Assembly (NCBI GenBank): GCA_033085395.1
Contig: JANQBS010000046.1
Location: 1-64,000 of the forward strand
Length of the DNA stretch: 64,000 bases
Reading direction: 5' to 3'
Source of the DNA: Xanthoparmelia taractica
Taxonomy: Eukaryota; Ascomycota; Lecanoromycetes; Lecanorales; Parmeliaceae
Positions 35,621-47,933 of the stretch are shown here, in pieces. The notes beneath the pieces are model-generated. The model was not told where the DNA came from and did no database searches. It saw only the letters and a program-made list of their open reading frames with translations. A program made the translations under genes and the position numbers. Positions within the stretch are counted from its first letter, which is position 1, and the number at the start of each line of letters is the position of its first letter.

Positions 35621-37480
35621 ATGGGCACTCGAGGATTACGGGTGGTCCGCTTTCGCAAGCGTTACTATGTCTTCTACAACCAGTACGACAGCTACCCCCA
35701 AGGTCTGGGCAACGAAGTCGCGGCCGAGATTCCCATTGATGCAGCAACATATCAAGAGTGGCTTGCTGTTCAGCGCAAGTCTGCAGAGGAGTGGGAACTC
35801 CTGTACGAAGAATTCCTCACAATCAAGCCCGGCAATAAAGTCACAGGAGAATTACCGAAGTTCATGCATCAGCGGTTTCCATCCTCTCTTGCTCCATTAA
35901 TCGATACGTGGATCGAATATGTCTACACGGTTGACCTTGATCGGGAGACTTTCAGTGTCAACAATGGGGCTCACTTCAAGCTTGACCAGATCTCGCATAT
36001 TGATTGGATCAACTCTCTCACTAAAGGTGGTCTTGGCGATATGATTTCGTTGCCAGGTGCCGTACCTATGGAGGCTCTCACGAGTCTCGTGATGGAACAC
36101 ACTCTACAAGACAGCGAACTCTCGGAATCTCTGGGTGATCTCACTGTTGACGACGTAAGTTCCAGCTTTCACTAGCGCACGGGTTGAACAGATTCTGATA
36201 CTTGTTAGACTGTGGCACCCGTAAAGCAGATGGTTGTTCCTAAAAACATCGGAGATATCCCTTGGCGTCAACGCCATGGACCAATCCTAAGAGCGCTCAT
36301 GTTTCACTTGTGGTCCCACGCTACTGAAGACTCACTTGCCGCTACACTCCTGCAAATGAGTCTGAACGATCTTCCGTTTCGTGAGATAGCCTATGCGGCT
36401 CTTTGCCTGGCGGCGGGCGGAAATAACATTTCTGTTATCTCCAGCCAGGAGGTGTATTCTAACGGTGTCTTTGGTTTCATCCATGACGGACCGGAGTACG
36501 ATGCGGATTCAGAATTCATCAGTGTCCTCGCTTCTGGAGCTCATTTGCAGGGTTCTCTTCCTGGATCCTCGCCAGACGCTACCATCTACTGGCTTAACAA
36601 TGTGCTCGTCATCCTCACTGCTCCGATTTACCGTCCAGGTGCCGCCGAGGAAGGGATAGCACGTGTTGTTCGTTATTGCCAGACAAACCACCCGACCGAG
36701 TACGTCGACGCAGTTTTGATCTCCGTCGAGCATGTAGTCCTGATTCACGTCACTCCGGGCGGAAAGACTCAGCACACTGCCATCATGCCTTTGTTCGACA
36801 TCAAAAACCACCTTACGATGGCTGTCAACGACCGCTATACAGAGGACTATCTAGCGAAGCTTGCGACAAAAGACGAGCACTTCATGAAAGTAGAGGCTAA
36901 GAAACGGAGAAAGGCCGATCAGGAGAGAATGCTCAAGAACGAGGGCATAGACTTCCGCTATGGAGATGACAGCGATAACGAAACGGACTCTGACGCAGAA
37001 GAAGACTCTGCGCTATGCGCGACTCAAGTCGAGGGCAATGTCAGCTCCACATTCTATGCCCTGGTGCACCTCTTCGAAGCGGCCGCTTGCAAGCACATGC
37101 CTGTCGCTAGAGTCACTGACGGACGCCTCCCAAATGAGATTTATACGCAGATCATCAAGCAGGTTACTGACGTGGAGACACGCGCGTCACTCATGCAAGT
37201 GTCCAGGACATTCCGCCAAATTTGCCAAGAAAGCCTCCTATTCGCTCAAGGCTTGATCTTTGAACCTTCCGAACCCTGTCAAAGTTGCGACGAACCTCAG
37301 CTTGCTCCTAGTTGGTTCCAGAAGTACGAGGTCAAGACCGGGACCCAGTCACAGGTTACGTTGAGGAGAGCCGGTGGTTTCCTTGACAGCGGAGGTCCGT
37401 CTTGGAAGGTTGCAGTTGGGACAGAACGCAACAAGAAGAGTCTCCTATCGGAAGTGGCGTTCAGATTCGTCAAAGCCTAA
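35621..37480 (+). CDS. F-box-like fungal protein of unknown function
   Basis: Exons 35621-36154 and 36209-37480 give 601 residues; the intron is 54 nt (GTAAGT...TTGTTAG). The N-terminus MGTRGLRVVRFRKRYYVFYN with YNQYDSYPQGLG is typical of a large ascomycete family (a 'GxRG...RFRGRYY.FYN.YDSYPEGLG' start), often in many copies per genome. A middle globular region is followed by an acidic stretch around residues 427-440 (DDSDNETDSDAEEDS) and an F-box-like segment near residue 485 (RLPNEIYTQIIKQVTDVETR). F-box proteins link substrates to SCF ubiquitin ligases; the substrate here is unknown. No lesion is seen. Confidence 0.8.
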
Positions 37481-39227
37481 TAGCGCCTTCTGGTACTGGC
37501 TGATGCTTTACATATCCGTCTCTGCAGGAGCAAGATTCCAGATGCAACATTATGCTAGCTGCTAGAGTCATAGAGAGCAATATCTAAAATGAAAAGAAAA
37601 ATAATACCCATTCTCGAAAGTCCCCGCTCATGAAACTAATAGATGTAGACACAACAAAAGCCGGATCATTTTGGGAACACTATTATAGAAAGACGCATAG
37701 TCCTAGCTTCCGATCGGTCAAAGCTGACACCTGGACTTTCCAACCACACAATCCTATCAATCCGATAGATACCATTGCTCCAATTCAAGTTGTCTCTACC
37801 CCGATACAACCCCTCTACCCCCTCGCCCTTCCATGCCCACACAATCACTCCCCGCCAGCGCATAACCTCATCTCCACATCCCATCCTATCTTACACCCTC
37901 CTACCCACCACCCTCTTCTCTCTCCAACCGCCCCCCACCCCTCCCCCCTCCTCTCCCGATGAACTTTCATTCCTCTCACTCTAAACACCACCTCATCTCC
38001 TCCTTCACTAAATCTACTCCACTCCACTCTACTCTACCTCTACCTCAACCTCAACCTCAACCTCACTCACAATATCAACTCCAAGCTCAACTTCAACAAA
38101 CCTTATTCATACCCACGCATAGATGAAAGCCAGTATAAACGTCCAATGGAGACAGAGTTATAGCTTGGTTTGAGAGAGATGGAGGTGGAGATGAGATGGA
38201 GATGAGATGGATTGAGAGAGGGAGAAGGAGATGGAGATGGGCCGTGATGTTCCATAATCGCGGTCGCACATGCTTTATTCGGAGATTTGTGAGTATAGAA
38301 GTGGTGGGTAAGTGATGTGAGTTGAGTGAGTGTTTCGGATCGAAAGAGTAGATTTAGACTTAGAGTTGGATTTGGACGTGTGCGGTGAATGACTCAGTCC
38401 CTTTTCATGCCTGAGCTGTCCCTATACAGAGAAAAGGCTTCCAGAGACTTTGCAGCTTTTTTCTGAGATCCATCTACCTACCTAGGCCGCAGTGTCTCGC
38501 TAATCATCATCGATCAATCGCCTTGACTCGTATCATTAGCACGCCTCGAAAGCTCGAATTAGGAAAATATCGTCTACTTGATCAGGCGTATGACTTATCT
38601 TATTTCTAAGCGGTAGATGGGCGGCGGCGCTCCTTACTTGCACAATTTCACGAAGTTTACGCGTCAATGGTGGGAAGGCTCGTCGGTTGGATGGGGGAAA
38701 TGAGACGAGGGGGATGTTATCCAGAGGAGTTTTGAAGGGAAAGGGGTTTATATGATAGGCGGATCAAATCCTTATTGTTATTATGACTTTTAGTTTAATC
38801 GGGTTGTGGAGGCGGCGAGCGCGAGGAGGACATGATTGCCGTGGTAATGTGCTGTACCAGCGAGATATCTTAGACTCCAATCCAAGACCGTCAGCTGTGG
38901 CTCGGATCCTACTGCGTCTTCATTGGTGTGGGATGGAGGAAAGGGATTCCATAGGACACAAGATGGAGAGTTTAAGACTGGTAATATATTGGTTCTAGGT
39001 GGCAGAGTCCTGGATAAAATCCAAGCTGTTTAGTGATAAGGGAAGCCAAGCTTGAGGGAACAGTCAAGCGGAAGCCACGAATCATTCAAAACAAACGTAG
39101 CTAACAGTGCATCATCATAATAGCCCTTGACAAGGCTTTCAAGATGCCAATCTTGGTTCCCCATCAATCGAGTCCACTCGGTTCATTAAGCCAGAAGCTT
39201 CCTCCCTTTTTTTCTAAGAGAAGTATT
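37481..39227. other. Intergenic, repeat-rich
   Basis: It holds a CTCAAC/CTACCT hexamer tract (38017-38068), a pyrimidine-rich stretch at 37840-38035 and a GAGATG-rich purine stretch at 38170-38240. The frames at 37630-37962 and 38783-38998 derive from low-complexity sequence or lack support. Confidence 0.55.
38017..38068. repeat. CTCAAC/CTACCT hexamer-type microsatellite
   Basis: An imperfect run grading from CTCCA and CTCTA units into CTACCT and then four CTCAAC-type units. It is strongly strand-asymmetric (C/T/A on plus). Confidence 0.75.
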
Positions 39228-40015
39228 CTAGATACAGAGCTGTGAGCAGGACAAGGACCCTTTTGCGATGACAAATTTACCTTCGAGAGCTTTCGCGCAT
39301 TCGAGCAGCGTTGCTGCTAGCATGATCATAGCAATGACCTGACCAAATCCCCACGACTCTTCGAGAGCGACATTGTCCAGAAGCGACTGGTTAGAGATCC
39401 GTAAAGCCACCAGGGTGTAAATATGTACTATGAACTGCAAAGTGCCAGCTATAATAAATGCTTTTTGACGATACAGTCGTTCTTCAGGCACGCGGCATAG
39501 AATTATGGCAGTACAAATCAAACCGCAAACATAGAAACACGTTACCCCTAGGTATATTTGGTCAACAAAGGGATGCCTTGCGTTCGGCAACGCAATTTTC
39601 GAGGCTCTGTAACATTTGCCGGGTAAAGAATTGTTCCAATCGTCCAAACGATACCTAGCATGATGGCGAAACCGATATATAGCAGTCCAAAGGTACCTAT
39701 GGAAAGGTATCGGACACGCTTGCTCTCTAAGTGATCGTCATATACACAACTTATGGCTGCTATGTTCGACACGCTGATTAGTATTAGCGAGTATAGTCTT
39801 GGTGGATAGCTATGAATTTCATTCACGCAGACAAGCCGCCTTACGCTGTAAAAATAATCGTATCATAGATCACATGCAGATGGTAAAGAGTTGAAGTCTT
39901 CTGCTGGGCCATTGCAGTAATGGTCAGGGCGATACCTGAGACAGACATGAGCAACAAGATACTGACCTGATAGGCGCCCGTAGGACCAATGCATAACACA
40001 GGCAGGCCTGTTTCA
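39228..40015 (-). pseudogene. Decayed multi-pass membrane protein
   Basis: Coding pieces in different minus-strand frames line up in order: GLPVLCIGPTGAYQ, IALTITAMAQQKTSTLYHLH, SYPPRLYSLILISVSNIAAI, VRYLSIGTFGLLYIGFAIML and then LPGKCYRASKIALPNARHPF with further hydrophobic segments ending KGSLSCSQLCI. At least one shift near 39650 (between FAIMLGI and DDWNNSLPGKCY) and another near 39850 break the frame. It resembles an ascomycete membrane protein family of unknown function. The parent fold probably had five or more helices. Confidence 0.55.
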
Positions 40016-40892
40016 TCAAAGCAATTTCGACGAAGTTCCCGTTGATATCGGCGTTGACTGTTTACTCATGCATGTCTTCCGTAGGTCTGCGGGGTGCGTA
40101 CGCGCTGTAGCCGGTCAACGGGCACGAAAGAGTTTTGCGGGTTTGTGGAAGTAAGCCATGAAGTGAGCGACGAACCCGCGGACGCCGTGATTGGTGTGGA
40201 ACGATACCGATTGGGAGGATTGGGGATTTCATTCGGTTGCGGGAGCTAGTTTTGATTTTGGGGACGAGTTTCTTGTTCGAGGACAAAAAGGTGGATAGGT
40301 TTTGGATGGAGATGACGGGTCGGGAGAAAGGTATTATTGAGAGGCTCTGAGGATGCTAGGAAATGGTAACTATTGTGGCTGTGGTAGAAGGGCCTATCAG
40401 AGTGAAGCAGAAAAGGTGGCTGGAATGCGCAGGAGTGGCATAAGCCGAATCGTTGATCGCTACAACATAATTTGACTGATTCGTTCTGTGCTATTTAAAA
40501 CAAGACGGCCTGGTGGATGATGATGATGATGACGATGATGTCGTAGAGTTGACATATGCGAGATGCTTAATCGAGGCTTTGCGTGCAATGTTCGCCCGAG
40601 GCCGGGGAATAATTCGGTGATACAAATTCGTATCCCTAAAATACAACGCTAACGCCGAGCTAATGATAGGGTTTTGAGTACAACATACCTTACCTTTAGC
40701 ATAAAGTAAGGTAAAGTATTCATTCACACACACCACATTCTTTATAAGGTACGTACTGTACTGTAGCTGCGACAGCTAACAGAATCTAGCAACAAATCTC
40801 TGTCGTTATCTGAGTAAGTCTCTCAAAATTCAAGCTATGCTAAGATCTTAGCAGGTTCCTCCACTTTTAATGGTTATATATGCTTCTATCCA

Positions 40893-40963
<71 letters not shown>

Positions 40964-41530
40964 AGATTTAAAGCCGATTATCTTCGTCTTCTTACGCCTG
41001 CTAGCTAATTGCCCTCGTCGCATTAGCTTGGGTACTTTTATAATAAAGAACGAGAAATACCTTATTATAAGATGTTAGTCTCTCGAGTGTCCTCGTAAGC
41101 AACTCCTAGGAGCTCACCTACTCGGAAATCCGCACCAAATCCCATCACAAAACCCACCCCAACTGTAAAGTCAAGCATCATCCTAACACCGAGTACACGT
41201 AAAACTGCACGGACTTGACACCACACCTCTTCGCTCGACGTCGGCTTAGTACACCACCATGGTCAAAGGTACCTGTTCAAGACTCCGTTATCGCCACCAT
41301 TGCTCCCGAAATCTTCTTTTGTTCAAAAAAAAAGTGAGGATCCATAAAGAAAAGATCCACCACATCTCAACGCCTGCAACGACCAGCTTTGGGAAAAGAA
41401 GAAGGGTCTGAGGAGAAACAGGGACTTCGACCTCCCTTGCGATTGCTCATATAACAATACTCCTACAACACTGCTGTATACAGGACGGAAACTCACTGCG
41501 TGTTTTGGTCAAAAAGGATCTATTGCTAGG
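40016..41530. other. Intergenic, no supported gene
   Basis: It contains a long TAC trinucleotide run (40893-40963) and an AT-rich flank. No coding region is recognised; the 40491-40736 frame contains a serine run from a GAT repeat and is rejected. Confidence 0.55.
40893..40963. repeat. (TAC)n microsatellite, about 23 units
   Basis: A perfect trinucleotide run, the longest pure microsatellite in the window. Confidence 0.95.
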
Positions 41531-43529
41531 ATGCCTGCTCAGCGAAAGAGCAAGCTGTTCGCTGTGGCTCCACTCGGTCCAACGACGGAATGTTCTCCAG
41601 CACCTCCAAGAAGCCGACCTCAATTCATGAGAGCCTTAGCGGCTTCCGCTGCGATTTCAATGCTAACCAGTCTCGCATACCTGTCGTTTCGCCTGAGGTC
41701 TGTCATGGCAATGCCACGGCCAGACAGCATTATCTGGGCTGTATTCTTTGTCGAGGTGTCGACAGCAGGTTTGGACATACTCGATTCTGCAATCGGGCTA
41801 TCATGATGACCAATCGGTTCCAGTTCCTCGACTGTTCAAGCAGTTAGGCATTCTCGGTGATGCCAGGAGAGCCGCCGCCCAACGTCTACCGTCCCAGAAA
41901 ACGGATGTTGATGATAAGCTACCCAAGGTAGACATCTTCATCACATATTGCGGAGAAGGCACCGAGATTGTCTTGAACACCGCAAAAGCAGCCTGCGTCC
42001 AAGACTTCCCGTCCGATCTCCTACGAGTCATCGTTCTCGACGACAGTGGCTCCACCGAACTCGAGAGCGCTATATTCGCGCTACGAAATTCAAGTAAACA
42101 TGCCAACCTGTACTACGCCTCCCGCAACATCCGTGTTTCCACTCACTCCAAAGCTGCCAACTTGAATTTTGGCCTCTCATTCGTCTCGACCCTCCCAAGT
42201 CCCACCCCCGACTACTTCTCGGTCCTCGATGTCGATATGATCCCCTCTCCCCACTGGCTAAGAACAGTCCTCACCTTACTCCTCAATGACCCGACCGCCG
42301 GTCTTGCCTGCCCCATTCAGAATTCGTACAATACATACTCTTCTGATCCCTTGGGCATGAAACACGACCTCGCTCACATCGAGTGTCTGATTCGCATGCA
42401 GAGCGCCGCCCAGGACGCATGGTGTACAGGCTCTGGCTGGGTCGCCCGTCGCGCCGCGGTGGACCGGATTGGAGGAATCCCCGAGTGGCAGCTGCAGGAG
42501 GATGTACTGACTTCGCTGCTCCTCTCTGCTGCTGGCTGGAAGACAATCCTGGCTCCAGGTGCGCTGCAGTGGGGCCTTGCAGCCGATACAATGGCGAGCT
42601 GGATAAAACAGCGCCAGCGCTGGGCGGCGGGATTGATTTCCATCTGTCGATTCGCATGCTCTTCGCAAGCGCGACAACTACCCGCCAGAGCCCGCCTAAG
42701 AGGGTTTCTGTGGGGCGCAGTCGACACTTGGGCATCATTCGTCTGGACGCTATCCATGATTGTCCTTCCGCTTGCAGTCATGCCGGGAAAACCACTCCTC
42801 CCATACCACCATCTTGGCTTCCAACTACGCCTTGCCGTGCTCGACTTCGTCGCGCAAAGCTTGTGCCACTACCCCCTCTCCTCGGTTCTCGATTTCCGTG
42901 TCTCGATACTCGAGCACGTCTCTACCATCTGGACGGCGCCAATGAGACTTGTCATCGCCTGCAAACACATACTGCCCAGTGTCCTCGGTCGACCGCTGCC
43001 ACGCTTCAGGCCAACGGGTATCCCAACGACGGGGAACTCGGAACGCGCTGCGAGAAAGACGAGGACCTCGTGTTTGAGAGTTGTCATGTGGGACTGCGGA
43101 GCTTGGCTGCATGCGCTGTGCCTGGGCGCCTGTTTAGCTGGGGTTGCAGCCTCTGTCGGTGAAGTGGTCAAAGTCTTCGGCCGGGCGATGTCCAAGGATG
43201 GAGGAGACGTCGGACGGTCTGTACGGACGGCTTTTGATGCATTCATCATCCGCATCGGCTGGCCGCCGTTATTCCTGCTCTTGATGGTCCTGATGAAGAA
43301 TGCATGGATCCCCATCGCATATGGCATCTCCCCGCCCCCGCTGAGGGACAGGAAGGAGATGCTGTGCGAGAGCGCGGATACAGGCGTGCGATATCCGACT
43401 GAATCGGCAAAGCGGGAGTATTTGAAAAGAGCATCGGAATGGCTCTGGTGGTCTGTTGCGGCCTTTTATGTGGTCGTGGTCGTGAATGCCGAGGTGTTTA
43501 ACTGGCATGCACCGAATCCACAGTGGTAG
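41531..43529 (+). CDS. GT2 family glycosyltransferase (cellulose synthase-like), frame broken near the N-terminus
   Basis: The long frame carries the full GT2 signature: VIVLDDSGS, FSVLDVDMIPS (DxD), EWQLQEDV (the ED catalytic pair) and KQRQRWAAG (Q/RxxRW), followed by C-terminal membrane helices (WASFVWTLSMIVLPLAV, GWPPLFLLLMVLMKNAWIPI). Such enzymes are processive membrane glycosyltransferases that use UDP-sugars to make polysaccharide. The only in-frame N-terminus with an ATG (41531, MPAQRKSKLFAVAPLG plus a membrane helix) is in another frame. The two frames overlap around 41748-41806 with no plausible intron, so a one-base shift is needed near 41760. The catalytic frame has no ATG before the DxD region. 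It may be a damaged gene or an assembly indel. Confidence 0.8.
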
Positions 43530-44855
43530 TAAGCAAGCGTTCTATGGAGTGCCTCGGGTATTCTGTGGTTCGAATAGTGGGACTATGGGTTAGAAGGGTT
43601 CCCCCCCCCCACTGGAACTCCCGGTGGACATCTTTCTGAGCTTTCTTGCCATACAGACAGCAAGAAGCCTTCAAACAGAGACAATCCAATCTAATACATC
43701 ATGTTACAGATCACCTTGATATACCTTTTTACGCACGAAGCTCGATAATCTTGACATTCTGTTCCTCCAAGTAAGAGGCTTCGACTATGCAGCTCGAACC
43801 AGCCGCCGAGAGCCCTCCGCTCCTACTCATTCACCAAGAAAAACAACCCCCTACCTACCTATTTACCTACCCACCTACGCGACCACTTTCCCCCTTTATA
43901 AATCCGAGAAAAACCAAAAGCCCTTCCCTCAATTCTTCACCAAGGCTGCTATCTCGGCCCTATCTATTCTAGTCGATACGGTGGGTATCTCGCTTTCTTC
44001 GTCACCATGGTGCTCCTCGCCCCGATTATCTTCTTCCTTTGTCATCTATGACGTACGGTCCCACTCCCACGAAATCAACAAGCAGTTTCAGTCCCAGTCC
44101 GAACTCTCCCGTGCCATTTTTATGCTCTCCTCGCTACCAGATTCCAACCTCATCCTGAGGTTCTTCTCTCTCTCCACTGTTAGACCTCCTCCTCTTCTTT
44201 TTTCCCTTCTTTTTCTTTAACTTCTTCTTCTTCTTTTTTTTTAAAAATATCTTCTTCTTCTTCTTCTTCTTCTTCTTCTTCTTCTTCCTCTCATCTATAT
44301 GTAAACCGTCGCTGCCTGCCCTCTTTCTTCATTCCTCCAATTCAATAAATCAAATCCGACCACCTTTCTCCCACCAGCACCGCCTGGTTCCTAGTCCAGC
44401 CTCCAACCCAACCGTCTCCTTGAACCTGCTCATCAAAGCTTCATCCTCCATAAGCCCAAATGGATATACTCCGCCTTGCAATAACCTACCAACGCGCCGG
44501 ATTCCCAGCCATGTCTCGCGTGGCCGAGTACCTCTACAATCTGTAGCTGTGGCTGCAGGCGGGGTCGTACCTGGCCAGACCCAAACGAGGGTTGTCAATA
44601 CCCGGGTTCAGATGCCTGCAAAAGCCGAGAAGGCTCGCAAACCCTATCTCTATGGGATCCGGCCGAAAGAAAGAGAAATGCCCAAGGTACGATGGCCGAC
44701 ATTCTGCGTGACTGACTTGCTAATCACCTCCAGTCATCGGACCTAGGTCAGACCGAGGGAACTCATTGTTTCCATCAGTGCCTCGATATTGTTTTTTGTT
44801 CCTGTGTCCAGGGTGCCATGGAGGTATACTTGGAAAGTGAGGGGGGGGAAAACGA
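43530..44855. other. Intergenic, pyrimidine-rich
   Basis: It contains a C10 run (43601-43610), long C/T-rich stretches and a CTT microsatellite. Frames at 44350-44746 overlap on both strands and have no clear family; they are not called. Confidence 0.5.
44251..44286. repeat. (CTT)12 microsatellite
   Basis: A pure CTT run embedded in a longer T/C-rich tract starting near 44180. Confidence 0.9.
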
Positions 44856-45790
44856 TCAAGTCAGTGGCGTTGCTTTGAATGTATACTGATTGAGCAACCT
44901 ATAGCCTTTAATGAATTGGTCATTGGGTACGAACCCAAAGCGCCTCATTGCAAAGTCTCTAACAGATGTCTTGGCGAGCTCAAGTTCTAATAGGCGTTCG
45001 TAAACGTCTTTCGCAGTAGTACTTATATCCTGAGTCCACCAAATCCGTATGATCTCGCCACCTATAATCTCAGATGTGTCCGGAAAGCGGCCTTCAAGTC
45101 CAAGACGCTCGAATCGATCATAATACTCCAGCCGCTGTTCGGCCGTTTTCAGCAGCAATGGTCCACGGGGAAGCCCACCAAGCATGATGGTGTACAGAAC
45201 AGAGCCCAGTCCAAATACTTCCATGGCTTCAGTAACTTCCAGAGTATTACCTCTTGGATCAAAGAATCCGTAATCAGGAAGTCCATCTCCATCACATTCT
45301 TCCATTTTTAGAGCCGCCGAAATCACACAGACAGAGACTTAAATCAGCTTTAAGGAGCATGTTGTCCGGGCGCAGGTCACAGTGTAAGACATTTTGTGAG
45401 TGGCAGTAAGCGAGGCCTTCGGCTGCCTCTTTGCACCATTTTAGCCGCAATTCCGGATGGATCGACCCTCCTCGACTGTGTAGATATTGTTGAACATCCC
45501 CGTTGACCGCTTCCATAAAGAGGTCCTTGGTGGGTTTTGACGAATCCAAAGGCCCAAGGTATCTAGCAGTACAGTTCAGCTACAGAACGGAAGGAAATTT
45601 GATCATCTGTACCACCTACTTCACTATCCTGGGATGTTCACCTAGGACTTTAAGTAGTTGCACTTCTGTACGAAATTCGTGACTGAACTTCTTGATCTGG
45701 TGGCTCTGTCCTTGGAGATTTTATTACAATATAGGGACGCGTTGGGTGTCTAGATATTGGAGAAGCTACCGCTCTGAAGCCAGTCTACTG
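44856..45790 (-). pseudogene. Protein-kinase-like gene with frameshifts
   Basis: Pieces in order on the minus strand: IVIKSPRTEPPDQE, then in another frame FSHEFRTEVQLLKVLGEHPR, a splice (GTAGGT...TGCTAG), YLGPLDSSKPTKDLFMEAVN, the catalytic loop HCDLRPDN (HCD-L-x-x-x-N), the metal-binding LCDFGGS, then after a frame change EECDGDGLPDYGFFDPRGNT and a C-lobe ending FKATPLT. One shift falls at a T5 run on the plus strand (45305-45309), just after DFGGSK, and another around 45690. The kinase belongs to a group of small fungal kinase-like proteins of unknown role. Catalytic Asp and Asn are kept. It may be a pseudogene or carry assembly indels. Confidence 0.7.
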
Positions 45791-46179
45791 CACTTATGGG
45801 GGTGTACTGGGTCATGCTTCCTAGCTAGACAATTGATAAGCAGATGAATCACAACTAGAAGCTTACCTGAGGAGATAGCAGTTCGGAATGTGAGCAAGTG
45901 CAAACCAGTCCGAATATGGCTAGATCAAGTGAAAGCTCCACCCATAGGTGGACCGGCTACATCAAGTTGGCCCTTACTCCCAGCGTGGTGAGGACGCGCT
46001 ACATGACAGCTCTCGTTTGCCAAAAGGCAAGTTTGTCCATCCACCCTCCTGATTCTACACACAATCCCAACACCGACCGGTCGTAAACGTAGATACAGTC
46101 GTGAATCATTAAAAGAAAGCATCGAAGGAATACTGCGTCAATCACAAGGACACGTAGCCCCTACAGGGGTCCCTCATTT
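45791..46179. other. Intergenic, nothing recognised
   Basis: Short frames on both strands at 45898-46122 show no known feature. Confidence 0.45.
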
Positions 46180-47052
46180 CTACTCTTTGACCACCTTCTG
46201 GAACTCTTTCAGATAGCCATCCACTTCTTTTGCACCCTCGAGCGTGAAGTCTCTTCTCTTGCCCTCCATGACTATGTATGGCACGGCGCTGGATTACAGA
46301 TCCACGGTTAGTACTGCGTATCTGAGGGGTGATATCGAGCCTTGCAACATCTCTCTAGAGTAGAGACTCCTAAGACATTTCTCAAGTCTTGAAGTTTGCT
46401 CCAGAAGCGAAATGTGGACTACAAAATGACATATTCGATGCCATTACTCGCCTGCTCTCTAATGAGTAGCTTCGTTTCCGCTAGCGCTTTATACTTATCT
46501 CCAATAAAGGCCTCTACCTCTACACGCTCGACACCACCATCTAAAGCGGCTTTGAGAAGCGTGGTAGGCGCCGCTGGATGAGCTTCCTCTTCGAAGTACT
46601 GCTTGTACAGAGAGTTGACGATTCTGTCGGCGGTCTCGGGTCCCATTTTCTCCTGGAAGTGTTGAATCAAGCGGTTTGCACTTAGGGTGTTGGCTACCAT
46701 TCCGTGAAACTTAAAGTCGATGCCGACGCCGACCCCGTAGGCGGACATCAAGGTAGTGTATTTCTTCATCTGATCTTCCGAGTTGTTGTATTTAGTTGCC
46801 TTATACCTAGGATACGATATAAGTAGATAGATTATCCTACTTGCAAGGTACAATAAAATACCACTTATACTTATCCTCGCCGTCATTGCTGGCTTCTGGA
46901 TATAGCTGGTAAGGGAAGAACTTGACTGTAAAATTCATATCCTTAGCTGAGGGCGAAGAACGAAATTGCTTGAGTCCTGGATTGGCAGAATTAGAAGAGG
47001 AGACCAAAAGCTCTCGCTTGAGCCTGCAGGAACGTGGATGAAAGGAAGCCAT
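46180..47052 (-). pseudogene. DsbA/FrnE-like thioredoxin-fold protein, catalytic N-terminus missing
   Basis: Recognisable parts: DMNFTVKFFPYQLYPEASND, a 55-nt intron (46807-46861), YKATKYNNSEDQMKKYTTLM, YGVGVGIDFKFHGMVANTLS, NRLIQHFQEKMGPETADRIV, YKQYFEEEAHP, IREQASNGIEY, and a last exon AVPYIVMEGKRRDFTLEGAK ending KVVKE at 46180. This is the FrnE/2-hydroxychromene-isomerase-type DsbA family, whose members normally begin with a beta strand followed by a CPWC active site. Here the sequence before DMNFTV is unrelated (starting near MASFHPRSCRLK), and I find no CPWC codons on the minus strand up to 47300. The enzyme is therefore probably inactive or a fragment. Confidence 0.65.
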
Positions 47053-47933
47053 ACCTATATCGAGTCTATCCAACACAGAGACGATTAGCTCCGTTTTTGT
47101 CGGTAATTGAGAGCAATGACCTTTTCTTTGCCAAATACGTCCTAAGACAAGAGTCAGCGTTGAATTGCGCATCGACTCAAAACGCCACACGATGCATCAA
47201 TAAGAGCTTAGCACACCAGGGACATATGGTATCCAAGGTGACTGAATCCCGACCAAAGAACAAGGGAAACGAATGTGCTCAAGCTCCTACTTCAATATCA
47301 TCCCGCTTCCCCTCACCCGGGTTGCGGGCCGTACCTGGCCGGACCCCGCCGATTTAGCTGCATGTTATCGTGCGCCGGATGCAACATTGAGGCTCGCCGC
47401 CCAAGGTACCAGCTCGCGTAGCCTTTAGTTCACGTGCAGTTGCATGTCGGCAGATAAAGCGTAGAAATTTGGCAGAGGTGAGAATTGGTTCCTTTTCCTG
47501 CGCTCGGCACTCATCAATTCAGCTCTTGCACTTCAGTGGCTCCCGTTTCAAGAGCCTTGAGCAAGGGAAATCATGTTTCAGCTGGCAACAAGACATACAA
47601 GTTTCGAGGATGGCTGTGCAAGGGAGTAAACAAGGTGAAGTGAGAAGAAGGACTGCGTCAAGAGCGGCTGTCAAACCCGAAGCGAACATAGCCTCCTCCA
47701 CGCAACATCAAAGATCATTCTCTGCTACTTCTATTTCACTTCACTTTTCACAGCATTCACTTGATAAATTACATACTGCCCGCATTCTACAGCTCCAGAA
47801 TCAGTACCCCAACACACCCACTCAATTACCCACATCTTCTACCGTGCAATTCAATTCAACTCCATCAAACCCAGCCCAATTCAGCTCAACTGAACCCCAA
47901 CCTCTCAGACAAAACATACATACATTCCCCACC
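47053..47933. other. Intergenic / promoter of the surface protein
   Basis: No coding region recognised. The last 200 bp upstream of 47934 are rich in CAACTC/CAATTC motifs, fitting a fungal 5' leader. Confidence 0.5.

Noticed and set aside
40491..40736. Serine-run ORF
   Set aside because: It is produced by a GAT/ATC repeat with no other protein features.
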